DNA of 64,000 bases. It comes from Oscillospiraceae bacterium (GTDB lineage: Bacteria > Bacillota > Clostridia > Saccharofermentanales > Fastidiosipilaceae). A model generated the notes under the pieces. It ran no database searches. It was not told the DNA's origin and saw nothing but the letters and a program-made list of their open reading frames with translations. Shown one piece after another: positions 54,769 to 63,857 of the stretch (positions are counted from its first letter, which is position 1; every line of letters begins with the position of its first letter). The position numbers and the translations under genes were made by a program. The stretch covers positions 1-64,000 of the forward strand of contig JASBZA010000007.1 in assembly GCA_029983685.1 (NCBI GenBank), given 5' to 3'.

Positions 54769-55722
54769 ATGACAGAATTTACGAAGGCTGATATTAAGAC
54801 AGCAGAAACTTCCGAAGACAAATCTTACGGGAAATTTGTAGTAGAGCCTCTGGAGCGCGGATACGGTATTACCCTGGGTAATTCTCTGAGAAGAGTTTTA
54901 CTCTCCTCGCTCAAGGGCGCCGCTATTACAGCCGTCCGTGTGGATGGCATTTATCACGAGTTTTCTACGGTTAAGGGTGTAATCGAGGATATGACCGAGA
55001 TCATCCTGAACCTCAAGGGAATCCGCGTGAAGATGCACCAAGATGGTCCTAAAACAATTTATTTAAACAGCGAAGAGGGTACAAGCGGTGTGTTGACCGC
55101 CGGTGATATTGTACATGACGAAGAAGTCGAGATTATGAATCCCGAACACGTCATTTGCACCCTGAACGGCGAAAACAGAGTTTTCATGGAGTTCACGGTA
55201 AATACCGGTCACGGCTACAATACGGCTGAACAAAACAAGACCGCTAAGCAGTCTATCGGTATCATTCCGATTGATTCCATTTTCACCCCCATTGTGAAGG
55301 TGAATTACAGCGTCGAGAACACCCGTGTCGGCCAGAATACCGATTACGACAAGCTGACTTTGGAAGTAATGACGGATGCTACCGTCACCGCCGAAGAAGG
55401 CTTGAGCCAAGCTTCAAAAATCCTCATTGACCACTTGACCTTGTTTACGGATTTAAGTGCTCTGGGTGAAGAGCAGCTCGAGGAGCCTGAAGAGGAAGAA
55501 GAATACGACGAGACCTACGATATGGTCATCGAAGATATGGACTTCTCGGTCAGGACTTATAACTGCCTTAAGAGAGCCAACATTAACACCATTGGCGACC
55601 TGGTAGAGCGTACAGAAGAAGACATGATGAAGGTCCGTAACCTGGGCAAGAAGTCTTTGGAAGAAGTCACCGGCAAGTTAGAAGAAATGGGCCTCTCTTT
55701 GGCCGAATCTTCGGAAGAATAG
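54769..55722 (+). CDS. rpoA: RNA polymerase alpha subunit
   Basis: This 317-residue RpoA has an N-terminal dimerisation domain (1-230, with FVVEPLERGYGITLGNSLRR), an acidic linker (EEPEEEEEYDETYD) and the C-terminal domain (about 250-310, RTYNCLKRANINTIGDL, LGKKSLEEV), which contacts UP elements and activators. GGGAGG precedes the ATG, 61 bases after rpsD. Confidence 0.98.
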   Translation: MTEFTKADIKTAETSEDKSYGKFVVEPLERGYGITLGNSLRRVLLSSLKGAAITAVRVDGIYHEFSTVKGVIEDMTEIILNLKGIRVKMHQDGPKTIYLNSEEGTSGVLTAGDIVHDEEVEIMNPEHVICTLNGENRVFMEFTVNTGHGYNTAEQNKTAKQSIGIIPIDSIFTPIVKVNYSVENTRVGQNTDYDKLTLEVMTDATVTAEEGLSQASKILIDHLTLFTDLSALGEEQLEEPEEEEEYDETYDMVIEDMDFSVRTYNCLKRANINTIGDLVERTEEDMMKVRNLGKKSLEEVTGKLEEMGLSLAESSEE

Positions 55723-55781
55723 GTCTTTAAACTAGGCCTTTAATGAGAAGAATAGTTTAGAAACGTTACAGGAGGAAATTT

Positions 55782-56306
55782 ATGTCTGGACACCGCAAAT
55801 TAGGTTTTAAGACCAGTCACAGACTGAGTGTTTTAAGAAACTTGACGACCCAGCTGATTGTGGCGGGCCACGTCGAGACTACCGTTACCCGGGCTAAAGA
55901 AGTGCAGAAAATTGCCGAGCAGCTCATTACTGATGCTGTCCGGGAGCACGATAATTTTACGACAAAAGAAATTTTGACCTCGAAGGCTAAGTTAGACGCC
56001 AAGGGCAAAAAGGTTTTGAAGGAAGAGACTTCCAAGGCCGGTAATACCTTCTACAAGGTAGACCGCGAGCTCAAGACCGAAGATGTCCAGGTAGACGATC
56101 CTTCCCGTCTGCAAGCCAGACGTAAGGCTATGCAGTGGCTGGTCAAAACCAAGGATGAGAATGGTCAGGTTATTAATCCTACCAACGTCCTGTTCAATGA
56201 TGTAGCCCCTCGCTATGTGGATCGCAAGGGCGGTTATACCCGTATTATTCCTTTGGAGACCAGAAGAGGAGACGCTGCCTTGAAGTGTCGCTTGGAACTT
56301 ATCTAA
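55782..56306 (+). CDS. rplQ: 50S ribosomal protein L17 with internal expansion
   Basis: This 174-residue L17 starts HRKLGFKTSHRLSVLRNLTTQL and ends with NDVAPRYVDRKGGYTRIIPL and GDAALKCRLELI, both typical. The middle is longer than the common 115-130 residues: about 50 lysine-rich residues (TSKAKLDAKGKKVLKEETSK and following) separate the two halves. It closes the alpha operon and is followed by a terminator. Codon use looks like its neighbours. Confidence 0.95.
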   Translation: MSGHRKLGFKTSHRLSVLRNLTTQLIVAGHVETTVTRAKEVQKIAEQLITDAVREHDNFTTKEILTSKAKLDAKGKKVLKEETSKAGNTFYKVDRELKTEDVQVDDPSRLQARRKAMQWLVKTKDENGQVINPTNVLFNDVAPRYVDRKGGYTRIIPLETRRGDAALKCRLELI

Positions 56307-56335
56307 GGCACGTGATCTTTTTGGCTTAGAAGACT

Positions 56336-56365
56336 GGGTCAGGTGTTTCTCCTGGCCCTTTTTTT
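56336..56365 (+). terminator. Terminator after rplQ
   Basis: GGGTCAGG pairs with CCTGGCCC (one G-U) across a seven-base loop, followed by TTTTTTT. It ends the ribosomal cluster. A longer ORF reading of the next gene would begin inside it. Confidence 0.85.
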
Positions 56366-56393
56366 AATCTCAAAGGATAGGGAGATCTTTGAT

Positions 56394-58229
56394 TTGGATA
56401 GGGCTAATACTTTAATTAATGTATCGGAAGTGTCCTATACCTATGACATGGGCACACCGGAGGCTTTGGATGCGGTCAAGGCGGTTTCTTTTAAACTGGA
56501 ACCGGGCCAGCACCTGGCTATTTTAGGTCGCAACGGATCGGGCAAGTCTACCTTGTCCAGGCTCCTGAACGGCCTCTTGTTGCCCAGCGAAGGCCGGGTC
56601 CTGGTTTTAGATATGGATACCCGCAAGGAAGAAGATATTTGGCCTATCCGCTCTCAGTTGGGCATGGTTTTCCAAAATCCCGACAATCAGATTGTGGCAA
56701 CCACCGTAGAAGAAGATGTTGCTTTCGGTTTGGAGAATTTGGGTGTTCCCGGTGACCTCATGGTCCAAAGAGTTCAGATGAGTTTGGAGCAAGTAGGTTT
56801 ATGGGATTATAGAGAGAGCCAGCCGGCCGATCTTTCCGGCGGCCAAAAGCAGAAACTAGCGGTTGCCGGTGTCTTTGCCATGCAGCCGTCTTGCATTATC
56901 TTAGATGAAGCGACCTCTATGCTGGACCCTAGAAGTCGGAATGAACTTCTGGACTTGCTGGAGCGGATGCGGCAAGAAGAAAATATCAGCATTATCAATG
57001 TGACCCACCACATGGATGAGGTCTTACACGCGGACCATGTCTTGGTCATGCATGAAGGCCGGGTGGTTTTATCCGGTAAACCCTCCGAGGTCTTTTATGA
57101 AGCCGACTTAATTAAGTCTCTGGGGCTGGACGTTCCGGCCTATGTGGAAGTGACCTTGTCTTTGGCCAAGTATCTCAAGAAAGATATTCGTGTTAAGGAT
57201 ATCGAAAGTCCCGAACGAGCCTCTGAGTATATAAAAGACATTTTAACCGGCCTCAGCGCACAAGATCTGAAAAATTTGGAAGCTTACAAAGACCGGTCTG
57301 ATATATTAAGTCACAAAGCACTCTATGCGAAAATCCAGCAAGTGGATTCCGAAGAAGAGGCCGTACTGAAGGTTAAGAATTTAAGCCATGTGTACCACCG
57401 AGGCCGCTTAGACCAGATACATGCCATCCACGATATCAGCTTTGACTTGAAAAAAGCGGAGTTTTTGGGCATTGCGGGCCATACCGGGTCGGGCAAGTCT
57501 ACCTTGATTCAGCACTTGAACGGTCTGATTCCGGTCCAGGAAGGGTCCATTGAAGTTTTGGGCCTAGACGCCACGAAAAAAGAAAATATCCCCGCCATCC
57601 GTAAGAAGGTCGGCATGGTATTCCAATACCCCGAACAGCAGCTTTTTGCCGAGACCATTCTGGATGACGTATCGTACGGACCCAAGCGCTTAGGGATGTC
57701 CGAAGAAGAAGCCAGGCAGAGCTCTTTGGACGCCTTGGCCATGGTTGGTCTTCAAGACATAGAGACCGACCGGTCTCCTTTTGAATTATCCGGAGGCCAG
57801 ATGCGGCGAGTAGCCATTGCCGGAATTTTGGCCATGAAGCCGGAGATATTGATATTGGACGAACCGGCCGCGGGTTTGGATCCCCAGGGCCGAGATGAGA
57901 TTTTTACGACCTTGAAGGCACTCCAGGCCAAAGGGGTCAGCATTATTTTCGTGTCGCATTCTATGGATGACCTGGCCCGTTTGGCAGACCGCATTATGGT
58001 CTTGAAGCAAGGCCGCTTGCAGGCGCTGGACACAGTCGACAAGATATTTTCCGACAGTCGTCTGGTTACGGAAAATGACTTATCCGTCCCCCAGGTCATG
58101 CTTTTCGCTGACCGAATCAGGAAGGGGATTTTTCCGGAGTTGGATAATAGGCTTTTTAGACCGGAAGATTTGCTTTACCGTATTTGCCAAGAGGCACTCC
58201 GAGGAGCTTCTAGAGGAGGTTCTAAATGA
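56394..58229 (+). CDS. Fused energy-coupling factor transporter ATPase EcfA1-EcfA2
   Basis: One 611-residue chain carries two complete ABC ATPases. The first (about 1-260) has Walker A GRNGSGKST (45-53), LSGGQKQKLAVAG and Walker B CIILDEATSMLDP, the EcfA1 form. The second (about 325-590) has Walker A GHTGSGKST, LSGGQMRRVAIAG and Walker B LILDEPAAGLDP, the EcfA2 form. Most Bacillota use two separate genes at this spot. A linker of about 65 residues joins them. The start is TTG at 56394 behind AGGGAG; an earlier GTG lies inside the rplQ terminator. With EcfT downstream it powers ECF vitamin or metal importers. Confidence 0.93.
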   Translation: MDRANTLINVSEVSYTYDMGTPEALDAVKAVSFKLEPGQHLAILGRNGSGKSTLSRLLNGLLLPSEGRVLVLDMDTRKEEDIWPIRSQLGMVFQNPDNQIVATTVEEDVAFGLENLGVPGDLMVQRVQMSLEQVGLWDYRESQPADLSGGQKQKLAVAGVFAMQPSCIILDEATSMLDPRSRNELLDLLERMRQEENISIINVTHHMDEVLHADHVLVMHEGRVVLSGKPSEVFYEADLIKSLGLDVPAYVEVTLSLAKYLKKDIRVKDIESPERASEYIKDILTGLSAQDLKNLEAYKDRSDILSHKALYAKIQQVDSEEEAVLKVKNLSHVYHRGRLDQIHAIHDISFDLKKAEFLGIAGHTGSGKSTLIQHLNGLIPVQEGSIEVLGLDATKKENIPAIRKKVGMVFQYPEQQLFAETILDDVSYGPKRLGMSEEEARQSSLDALAMVGLQDIETDRSPFELSGGQMRRVAIAGILAMKPEILILDEPAAGLDPQGRDEIFTTLKALQAKGVSIIFVSHSMDDLARLADRIMVLKQGRLQALDTVDKIFSDSRLVTENDLSVPQVMLFADRIRKGIFPELDNRLFRPEDLLYRICQEALRGASRGGSK

Positions 58230-59026
58230 ATAGTTTGACTCTGGGCAATTACTATCCGGGGAATTCGCTATTACATAAAATAGATCCCAGAATCAAGTTG
58301 TCCTTGTCTCTGGTTTTTATGATTGGCATCTTTTTTCTGGATAAGCCCTTATCTTTGGGTGTTTATGCTTTGGGCATTTTGGTCCTTATCCTGATTTCTC
58401 GAATTGATGCACTTACCATCCTAAAGCAGGTTCGCCCTGTTATCTTTTTCTCCATCTTTGCCTTTATCATTAATATCTTTTCAGTCCCGGGTGATGTTTT
58501 GGCCCGTCTGGGCCCTTTGCAAATCACCAGAGAGGGTCTTATAACAGGCTTCTTGATGATGTCTCGCCTTATACTCCTGGTAATAGGCTCATCCTTGCTG
58601 ATGACCTTGACGACTACCTCTTTACTGTTGGCTGATTCCATCGAATCTTTGCTGAGCCCGCTTAAGGTCGTCAAGGTGCCGGTCCACGATATAGCCATGA
58701 TGATTTCGATAGCGCTTCGCTTTATTCCGACTTTAGCCGATGAAGCCGACAAGATTATGAAAGCTCAATCGGCTAGGGGAGCGAACTATGATACGGGGAA
58801 ATTTTTCGACCGTATCAAGGGTATGGTCACCATTTTAATCCCGCTCTTTGTTTCCGCTATTAAAAGGGCTGAAGATTTGGCCGTGGCCATGGAGTCCAGA
58901 TGCTATAGGGGAGACATGGAAAGAACCAAATATAAACCCCTCAAGCTCCAAACCCGTGATATCGTCTTCCTGATTGTGGCTCTCCTCTTTATGACCGGCG
59001 TCTTGCTCATTCAATTTCTGCTTTAA
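58226..59026 (+). CDS. ecfT: Energy-coupling factor transporter transmembrane protein EcfT
   Basis: This 266-residue membrane protein with five to six segments has the two coupling motifs that dock onto the ATPases, SARGANYD and SRCYRGDM (the usual second motif is ARGYRG-like, so Cys replaces Gly). It links the fused EcfA ATPase to exchangeable S components encoded elsewhere (for example riboflavin, biotin, folate or cobalt). It overlaps ecfA by 4 bases and is preceded by GAGGAGG, so translation is coupled. Confidence 0.95.
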   Translation: MNSLTLGNYYPGNSLLHKIDPRIKLSLSLVFMIGIFFLDKPLSLGVYALGILVLILISRIDALTILKQVRPVIFFSIFAFIINIFSVPGDVLARLGPLQITREGLITGFLMMSRLILLVIGSSLLMTLTTTSLLLADSIESLLSPLKVVKVPVHDIAMMISIALRFIPTLADEADKIMKAQSARGANYDTGKFFDRIKGMVTILIPLFVSAIKRAEDLAVAMESRCYRGDMERTKYKPLKLQTRDIVFLIVALLFMTGVLLIQFLL

Positions 59027-59805
59027 TGAAAGCCCGAAAGGATAGAAATTTGACAGCACAACAAGAACACAGGCGTATTAAACTGGTCACAGAGTACAGG
59101 GGGACCCGTTATGCGGGCTGGCAGTACCAGGATAACGCCCTTACAGTCCAGGCGGCCTTGGAGAAGGCCTTGTCCGAGCTTTTGAAGCGTCCGGTTAAGC
59201 TTATTGGTTGTTCCCGGACCGATGCCGGTGTTCACGCTCTAAATCATGTCAGTCACTTTAACGGTGCCTGCCCGGTACCATTGGACAAACTGCCGCTGGC
59301 CCTGATTCCTTTTTTGCCTTCAGATATAGCCGTGAAAGAAGCTATAGAAGTCAATGAAACTTTTCATGCCCGTTTTTCGGCCAAAGGTAAGTCTTATTTT
59401 TACCAAGTATGGAATAAGCCGTACAGGTCGGCCCTTCTAAGTCCTTACACCTACCATGAACCCCGTGATTTGGACTTGGGAGCTATGCAAGAAGCTTGTA
59501 AGCATTTTATCGGCACCCATGATTTTGCGGGTTTTATGGCGACCGGCTCACAGGCCAAAACCACCGTCCGAACCATCTATGATTTGCATATAGAAATCCC
59601 GCAAGACGGCCTGATTCAAATTAGGATTCACGGAGACGCTTTCCTCTACAACATGGTCCGCATCATTGCCGGTACGTTACTTTATGTCGGTCTGGGAAAA
59701 ATTAATGCTTCCGAAATAGAAGCTATCATTGCGTCCAAAGACCGCAAGAAAGCCGGTAAGACCCTGGAAGCCAAGGGCCTTTTCCTAGAAAGGGTGTATT
59801 ATTAA
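59026..59805 (+). CDS. truA: tRNA pseudouridine synthase A
   Basis: This 259-residue enzyme makes pseudouridine at positions 38-40 of tRNA. The catalytic aspartate is Asp66 in CSRTDAGVHAL. Other landmarks are YRGTRYAGWQYQ, FHARFSAKGKSYFYQV and GDAFLYNMVRIIAGTLL. The ATG overlaps the ecfT stop, as in many Bacillota. A start at the TTG at 59053 behind AAAGGAT is an alternative, which would remove nine residues before the usual family start. Confidence 0.96.
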   Translation: MKARKDRNLTAQQEHRRIKLVTEYRGTRYAGWQYQDNALTVQAALEKALSELLKRPVKLIGCSRTDAGVHALNHVSHFNGACPVPLDKLPLALIPFLPSDIAVKEAIEVNETFHARFSAKGKSYFYQVWNKPYRSALLSPYTYHEPRDLDLGAMQEACKHFIGTHDFAGFMATGSQAKTTVRTIYDLHIEIPQDGLIQIRIHGDAFLYNMVRIIAGTLLYVGLGKINASEIEAIIASKDRKKAGKTLEAKGLFLERVYY

Positions 59806-59821
59806 GCCTAAGCCTAATTAG

Positions 59822-59830
59822 TGCTATAAT
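59822..59830 (+). promoter_or_regulatory. Extended -10 promoter of pncB
   Basis: TGC-TATAAT, 50 bases before the ATG at 59880, with no obvious -35. Confidence 0.55.
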
Positions 59831-59879
59831 TATCAAGATATGACTTTTTACTCGAGGAGAGAACGGAAAGGAAATTAAT

Positions 59880-61337
59880 ATGGAATATAAACATATTAGC
59901 CAAAACAAGACCATGTTGACCGACTACTACGAACTGACCATGTCCCAGGCCTATTTTAACCAGGGCCTCAAGGACACCATCGCTTACTTCGACATCTTCT
60001 TTCGCAAGGTACCGGACGGCGGAGGCTATGCCATTATGGCAGGCTTAGAGCAGGCCATCAGCTATGTGGAAAATCTGCATTTTACTGAGGAAGACCTGGA
60101 GTTCTTAAGGCAGACCGGTGATTTCTCGGAGGACTTTTTGGCCTATCTGAGAGACATGGAGTTTTCCTGCGATATTTGGGCCATCCCCGAAGGTACACCG
60201 ATTTTCCAAGGTGAGCCTATCTTGAAGGTCAGAGGTCCTATTATTCAAGCTCAGATTATTGAGACTATGCTCCTTCTTACCATTAACCACCAATCCCTTA
60301 TTGCGACCAAGTCGTCGCGTATCGTGAGCCAGGCAGCCGGCCGTCCCGTTATGGAGTTCGGTGCCAGGAGAGCACAAGGGTCTGATGCGTCCGTTCTCGG
60401 AGCCAGAGCAGCCTATATCGGCGGCGTAGCGTCTACGTCATGTACCCTGGCCGGCGAGATTTTCGGCATCCCCTTGTCCGGGACCATGGCCCACAGCTTT
60501 GTTCAGCTACACGATTCGGAATTCGAATCCTTTAAGGCCTATGCCGAATCCTATCCGGATAACACGGTTCTTTTGATTGATACTTATAATGTATTAGAGT
60601 CCGGTCTTCCCAATGCTATACGTACGGCCAAAGAGGTATTGGAACCTATGGGTAAGAGGCTTAAGGGTGTCCGTATTGACTCCGGCGATATTACTTATCT
60701 AAGCCAGGCATGCCGCAAGGTTTTGGACGAAGCGGGTTTAGAAGATTGCAATATTGTAATCAGTAACTCTCTAGACGAATACATCATCCGCGAAATCTTA
60801 ATCCAAGGGGCCAAAGTGGATTCCTTTGGTGTAGGCGAAAGGCTCATTACATCCAAGAGTGAACCGGTTTTCGGTGGCGTTTATAAACTGTCTGCTGTAG
60901 AGGACGAAGACGGTAAGATTGAACCTCGTATGAAGATTTCTGATTCGGTCGTTAAAATTACCAATCCCGGCTCTAAGTCACTTTACCGCTTTATCGATAA
61001 TAAGACAGGCAAAGCCGTAGCCGACCTGATTACGTTGGCCGATGAAAAAATTAATTCGGACCACCCCTATGAACTCTTCGATCCCGAAGCAACCTGGAAG
61101 CGCCAGACCGTTATGGACTATACCCTGGTTCCATTACTGAAACCTATTTTTCAGGGAGGGAAGCTGGTCTATGACCTGCCTACGATTGAAGAAATAAGAG
61201 ACTATTCTAAAGAACAGATGAAGACCTTGTGGCCCTCTGTGACTCGTCTGGATAACCCTCATATTTATTATGTAGACTTGTCACAGAAATTGTGGGACCT
61301 CAAGCATCAGATTTTGTGTCAACCTAAGAAACACTAA
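59880..61337 (+). CDS. pncB: Nicotinate phosphoribosyltransferase
   Basis: This 485-residue enzyme of NAD salvage converts nicotinate and PRPP to nicotinate mononucleotide, with ATP use in the family. Landmarks are MLTDYYELTMSQAYF, the active-site HisGly-type GTMAHSFV, VMEFGARRAQG and the PRPP/phosphate region VRIDSGDITYLS. The GVGERLITSKSEPVFGGVYKL stretch identifies the long bacterial form, about 480 residues. AGGAAAT lies before the ATG. It precedes the cyclophilin-MetRS gene by 12 bases and may be co-transcribed. Confidence 0.95.
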   Translation: MEYKHISQNKTMLTDYYELTMSQAYFNQGLKDTIAYFDIFFRKVPDGGGYAIMAGLEQAISYVENLHFTEEDLEFLRQTGDFSEDFLAYLRDMEFSCDIWAIPEGTPIFQGEPILKVRGPIIQAQIIETMLLLTINHQSLIATKSSRIVSQAAGRPVMEFGARRAQGSDASVLGARAAYIGGVASTSCTLAGEIFGIPLSGTMAHSFVQLHDSEFESFKAYAESYPDNTVLLIDTYNVLESGLPNAIRTAKEVLEPMGKRLKGVRIDSGDITYLSQACRKVLDEAGLEDCNIVISNSLDEYIIREILIQGAKVDSFGVGERLITSKSEPVFGGVYKLSAVEDEDGKIEPRMKISDSVVKITNPGSKSLYRFIDNKTGKAVADLITLADEKINSDHPYELFDPEATWKRQTVMDYTLVPLLKPIFQGGKLVYDLPTIEEIRDYSKEQMKTLWPSVTRLDNPHIYYVDLSQKLWDLKHQILCQPKKH

Positions 61338-61349
61338 GGAGGAAGATGG

Positions 61350-63833
61350 ATGGCCTATAAAGGAATAATTACCATGGAATCCGGCAAGACCATGAACTTC
61401 GAACTCTTGCCTCAATATGCACCGGAGACCTGTGAGAACTTTGTGAAGCTGATAAAAGAAGGCTTTTATGACGGCTTAATCTTCCACCGTGTCATCAACG
61501 GTTTTATGATTCAGGGTGGTTGTCCCGACGGTACCGGCACGGGCGGACCGGGTTATCAGATTAAGGGCGAGTTTAGATCAAATGGCTTTCCCAATGACCT
61601 GGCCCATACCAGGGGCGTACTGTCTATGGCCAGAGCCATGGATCCTGACTCGGCCGGTTCGCAGTTCTTCATCATGCATCAGGATGCCCCGCACTTAGAC
61701 GGAGACTATGCCGCCTTCGGCCGCTTGACTTCCGGCTTGGACGTCTTGGACGAAATTGCCACGACACCTACCGACTGGTCGGACCGTCCTATTGAAGAGC
61801 AGAGGATTAAATCAATTACGATGACCCAAATCGGTGAAGCAGATCTTACGGCAGATTCGGATTCTACGGACCGGGAAAGGTTTTATATTACTACCCCTAT
61901 CTACTATCCCAGCGATAAGCTTCATATAGGCCACGCTTATTCCACGGTAGCGGCCGATACTTTGGCCCGCTATCAGCGCCTCAAGGGTAAGGACGTCATG
62001 TTCCTGACCGGTATGGACGAACATGGCCAGAAAATTCAGGATGTGGCGAAAGAGGTGGGCATGGAGCCTCAGGCCTATGTCGACAAAATGGCAGTGGGTA
62101 TTAAGGACCTATGGTCTTTGATGAATATCAGCTACGACCGCTTCATCCGCACGACTGACGCTCATCACGAAAAGGCTGTCCAAGAGATTTTCCAAAAGCT
62201 TTACGACCAAGATGATATCTACCTGGGGGCTTATGAAGGCTGGTATTGCACGTCCTGTGAGGCCTTCTGGACCGAGGCCCAACTAAACGAAGGCAAGTGC
62301 CCTGACTGTGGCGGTCCTGTGACTTTGACCAAAGAAGAATCTTACTTTTTCCGTTTAAGTAAGTATGAAGAGGCTTTGAAGAAACTCTTTCAAGAGCGGA
62401 CTGACTTCCTCCAGCCGGAATCCTCTCGTAAGGAGATGATGTCTTTCTTGGACCAGGGCCTGGAAGATATTGCCGTTTCCAGGACATCTTTTGATTGGGG
62501 GGTACAGGTTCCTTTTAACCCCAAGCACGTCATTTATGTCTGGATTGACGCTTTGTCGAACTATATTACGGCTCTGGGCTATCCGGAAGATCAGGACGGC
62601 GACTTCTCACATTACTGGCCTGCAGATATTCATCTCATGGCCAAAGAAATCGTCCGCTTCCACACTATTATTTGGCCCGCTATTTTGCTGGCCCTGGATT
62701 TACCTCTGCCCAAGCATGTCTTTGCCCACGGCTGGCTCTTATTGAATGACTCCAAGATGTCCAAGTCCAAAGGCAATGTCGTGGACCCAGTGGTCTTGAG
62801 TGAACGCTACGGTGTGGACAGCTTGCGGTATTTCCTCTTAAGAGAAGTGCCCTTCGGCCATGACGGTAACTTCACCAATGAAGCTCTGGTTGAGCGGATT
62901 AATTCGGATTTGGCCAACGACCTAGGAAACCTCCTAAGCCGCACCACGGCCATGGTTCATAAATATTTTGAGGGTTCTCTGCCCGACGAAAGAAAAGCCG
63001 ATCCGTTAGACGCCGAGATTGAAGCTTTGGCCAAAGAAACAGCACAAGAAGTCGACCAATATCTGGAAGCCATGCAATTTAGTTTTGCCCTGGCCTCTAT
63101 CTGGAAGTTTATCGGCCGCTGCAACAAATATATTGATGAGACCCAACCCTGGGTTTTGGGTAAACAAAAAGACGAAAGACCCGAAGATGCCGCCCGCCTG
63201 GCAAGGGTCTTGGCGAATCTCTTGGAAGCCTTGCGCCTGGTCGGTGTTTTACTGACACCCTTCATGCCGGAGACATCCGAAGCCATTTTGGACAGGCTCC
63301 ATGTGGACCCGGCCCATCGCTGGGATACATCTTTTGCGGACTTCAAGACTGCCGAGCCGATTTTACCGGGAGAGCCTTTGTTTCCACGCTTGGATATGAA
63401 AGAAGAGATTGCCTGGTTGGACGGTGAGTTAGCTAAGCACATGGCCCAGGCCAAAGCCAAGGCCGAGGCGGAGGCAAAGAAAGCGGAGCCGGCTAAGCAT
63501 AAAGAAGAAATCGTCTACGACCAGTTTGAAGCCATGGAATTCGTTGTGGCCCAAGTCCTTAGCTGCAAGAAAGTTGAGAAGGCCGACAAACTCTTAGAGT
63601 TCAGCCTGGATATTGGCGAAGAAGAGCCCCGAACCGTTGTCTCGGGTATTGCCATGGCCTATCGTCCGGAGGATTTAGTGGGACGCAAGGTCGTCTACCT
63701 GGCCAATCTCAAGGCCCGCAAAATCCGTGGTGTCATGTCGCAAGGCATGATTCTGTCGTCCGAGGATCCAGATGGCCGCTTGGCCCTGTTGGAAGTCGAT
63801 GACTCCATGCCGGCCGGTGCGACGATTACTTAA
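61350..63833 (+). CDS. Cyclophilin-methionyl-tRNA synthetase fusion
   Basis: One 827-residue frame joins a complete cyclophilin-type peptidyl-prolyl isomerase (about 1-165) to a complete MetRS (about 177-690) and a C-terminal EMAPII/Arc1p-type tRNA-binding domain (about 722-827). The cyclophilin shows FHRVINGFMIQGG and SQFFIMH with the usual active-site Arg47, Phe52, Met53 and Gln55. The MetRS has HIGH (192-195), a zinc knuckle CTSC/CPDC (300-303, 317-320) and KMSKS (469-473). A linker of about 12 polar residues (GEADLTADSDST) joins them. AAGGAGG precedes the ATG, and no Shine-Dalgarno of note precedes an internal start, so a genuine fusion is most likely. Confidence 0.9.
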   Translation: MAYKGIITMESGKTMNFELLPQYAPETCENFVKLIKEGFYDGLIFHRVINGFMIQGGCPDGTGTGGPGYQIKGEFRSNGFPNDLAHTRGVLSMARAMDPDSAGSQFFIMHQDAPHLDGDYAAFGRLTSGLDVLDEIATTPTDWSDRPIEEQRIKSITMTQIGEADLTADSDSTDRERFYITTPIYYPSDKLHIGHAYSTVAADTLARYQRLKGKDVMFLTGMDEHGQKIQDVAKEVGMEPQAYVDKMAVGIKDLWSLMNISYDRFIRTTDAHHEKAVQEIFQKLYDQDDIYLGAYEGWYCTSCEAFWTEAQLNEGKCPDCGGPVTLTKEESYFFRLSKYEEALKKLFQERTDFLQPESSRKEMMSFLDQGLEDIAVSRTSFDWGVQVPFNPKHVIYVWIDALSNYITALGYPEDQDGDFSHYWPADIHLMAKEIVRFHTIIWPAILLALDLPLPKHVFAHGWLLLNDSKMSKSKGNVVDPVVLSERYGVDSLRYFLLREVPFGHDGNFTNEALVERINSDLANDLGNLLSRTTAMVHKYFEGSLPDERKADPLDAEIEALAKETAQEVDQYLEAMQFSFALASIWKFIGRCNKYIDETQPWVLGKQKDERPEDAARLARVLANLLEALRLVGVLLTPFMPETSEAILDRLHVDPAHRWDTSFADFKTAEPILPGEPLFPRLDMKEEIAWLDGELAKHMAQAKAKAEAEAKKAEPAKHKEEIVYDQFEAMEFVVAQVLSCKKVEKADKLLEFSLDIGEEEPRTVVSGIAMAYRPEDLVGRKVVYLANLKARKIRGVMSQGMILSSEDPDGRLALLEVDDSMPAGATIT

Positions 63834-63857
63834 GACAAAACGGAGCAAAAATATTAC

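Noticed and set aside
56343..56393. GTG at 56343 as start of the EcfA fusion
   Set aside because: It would begin inside the rplQ terminator hairpin, and the extra residues match neither EcfA nor any signal.
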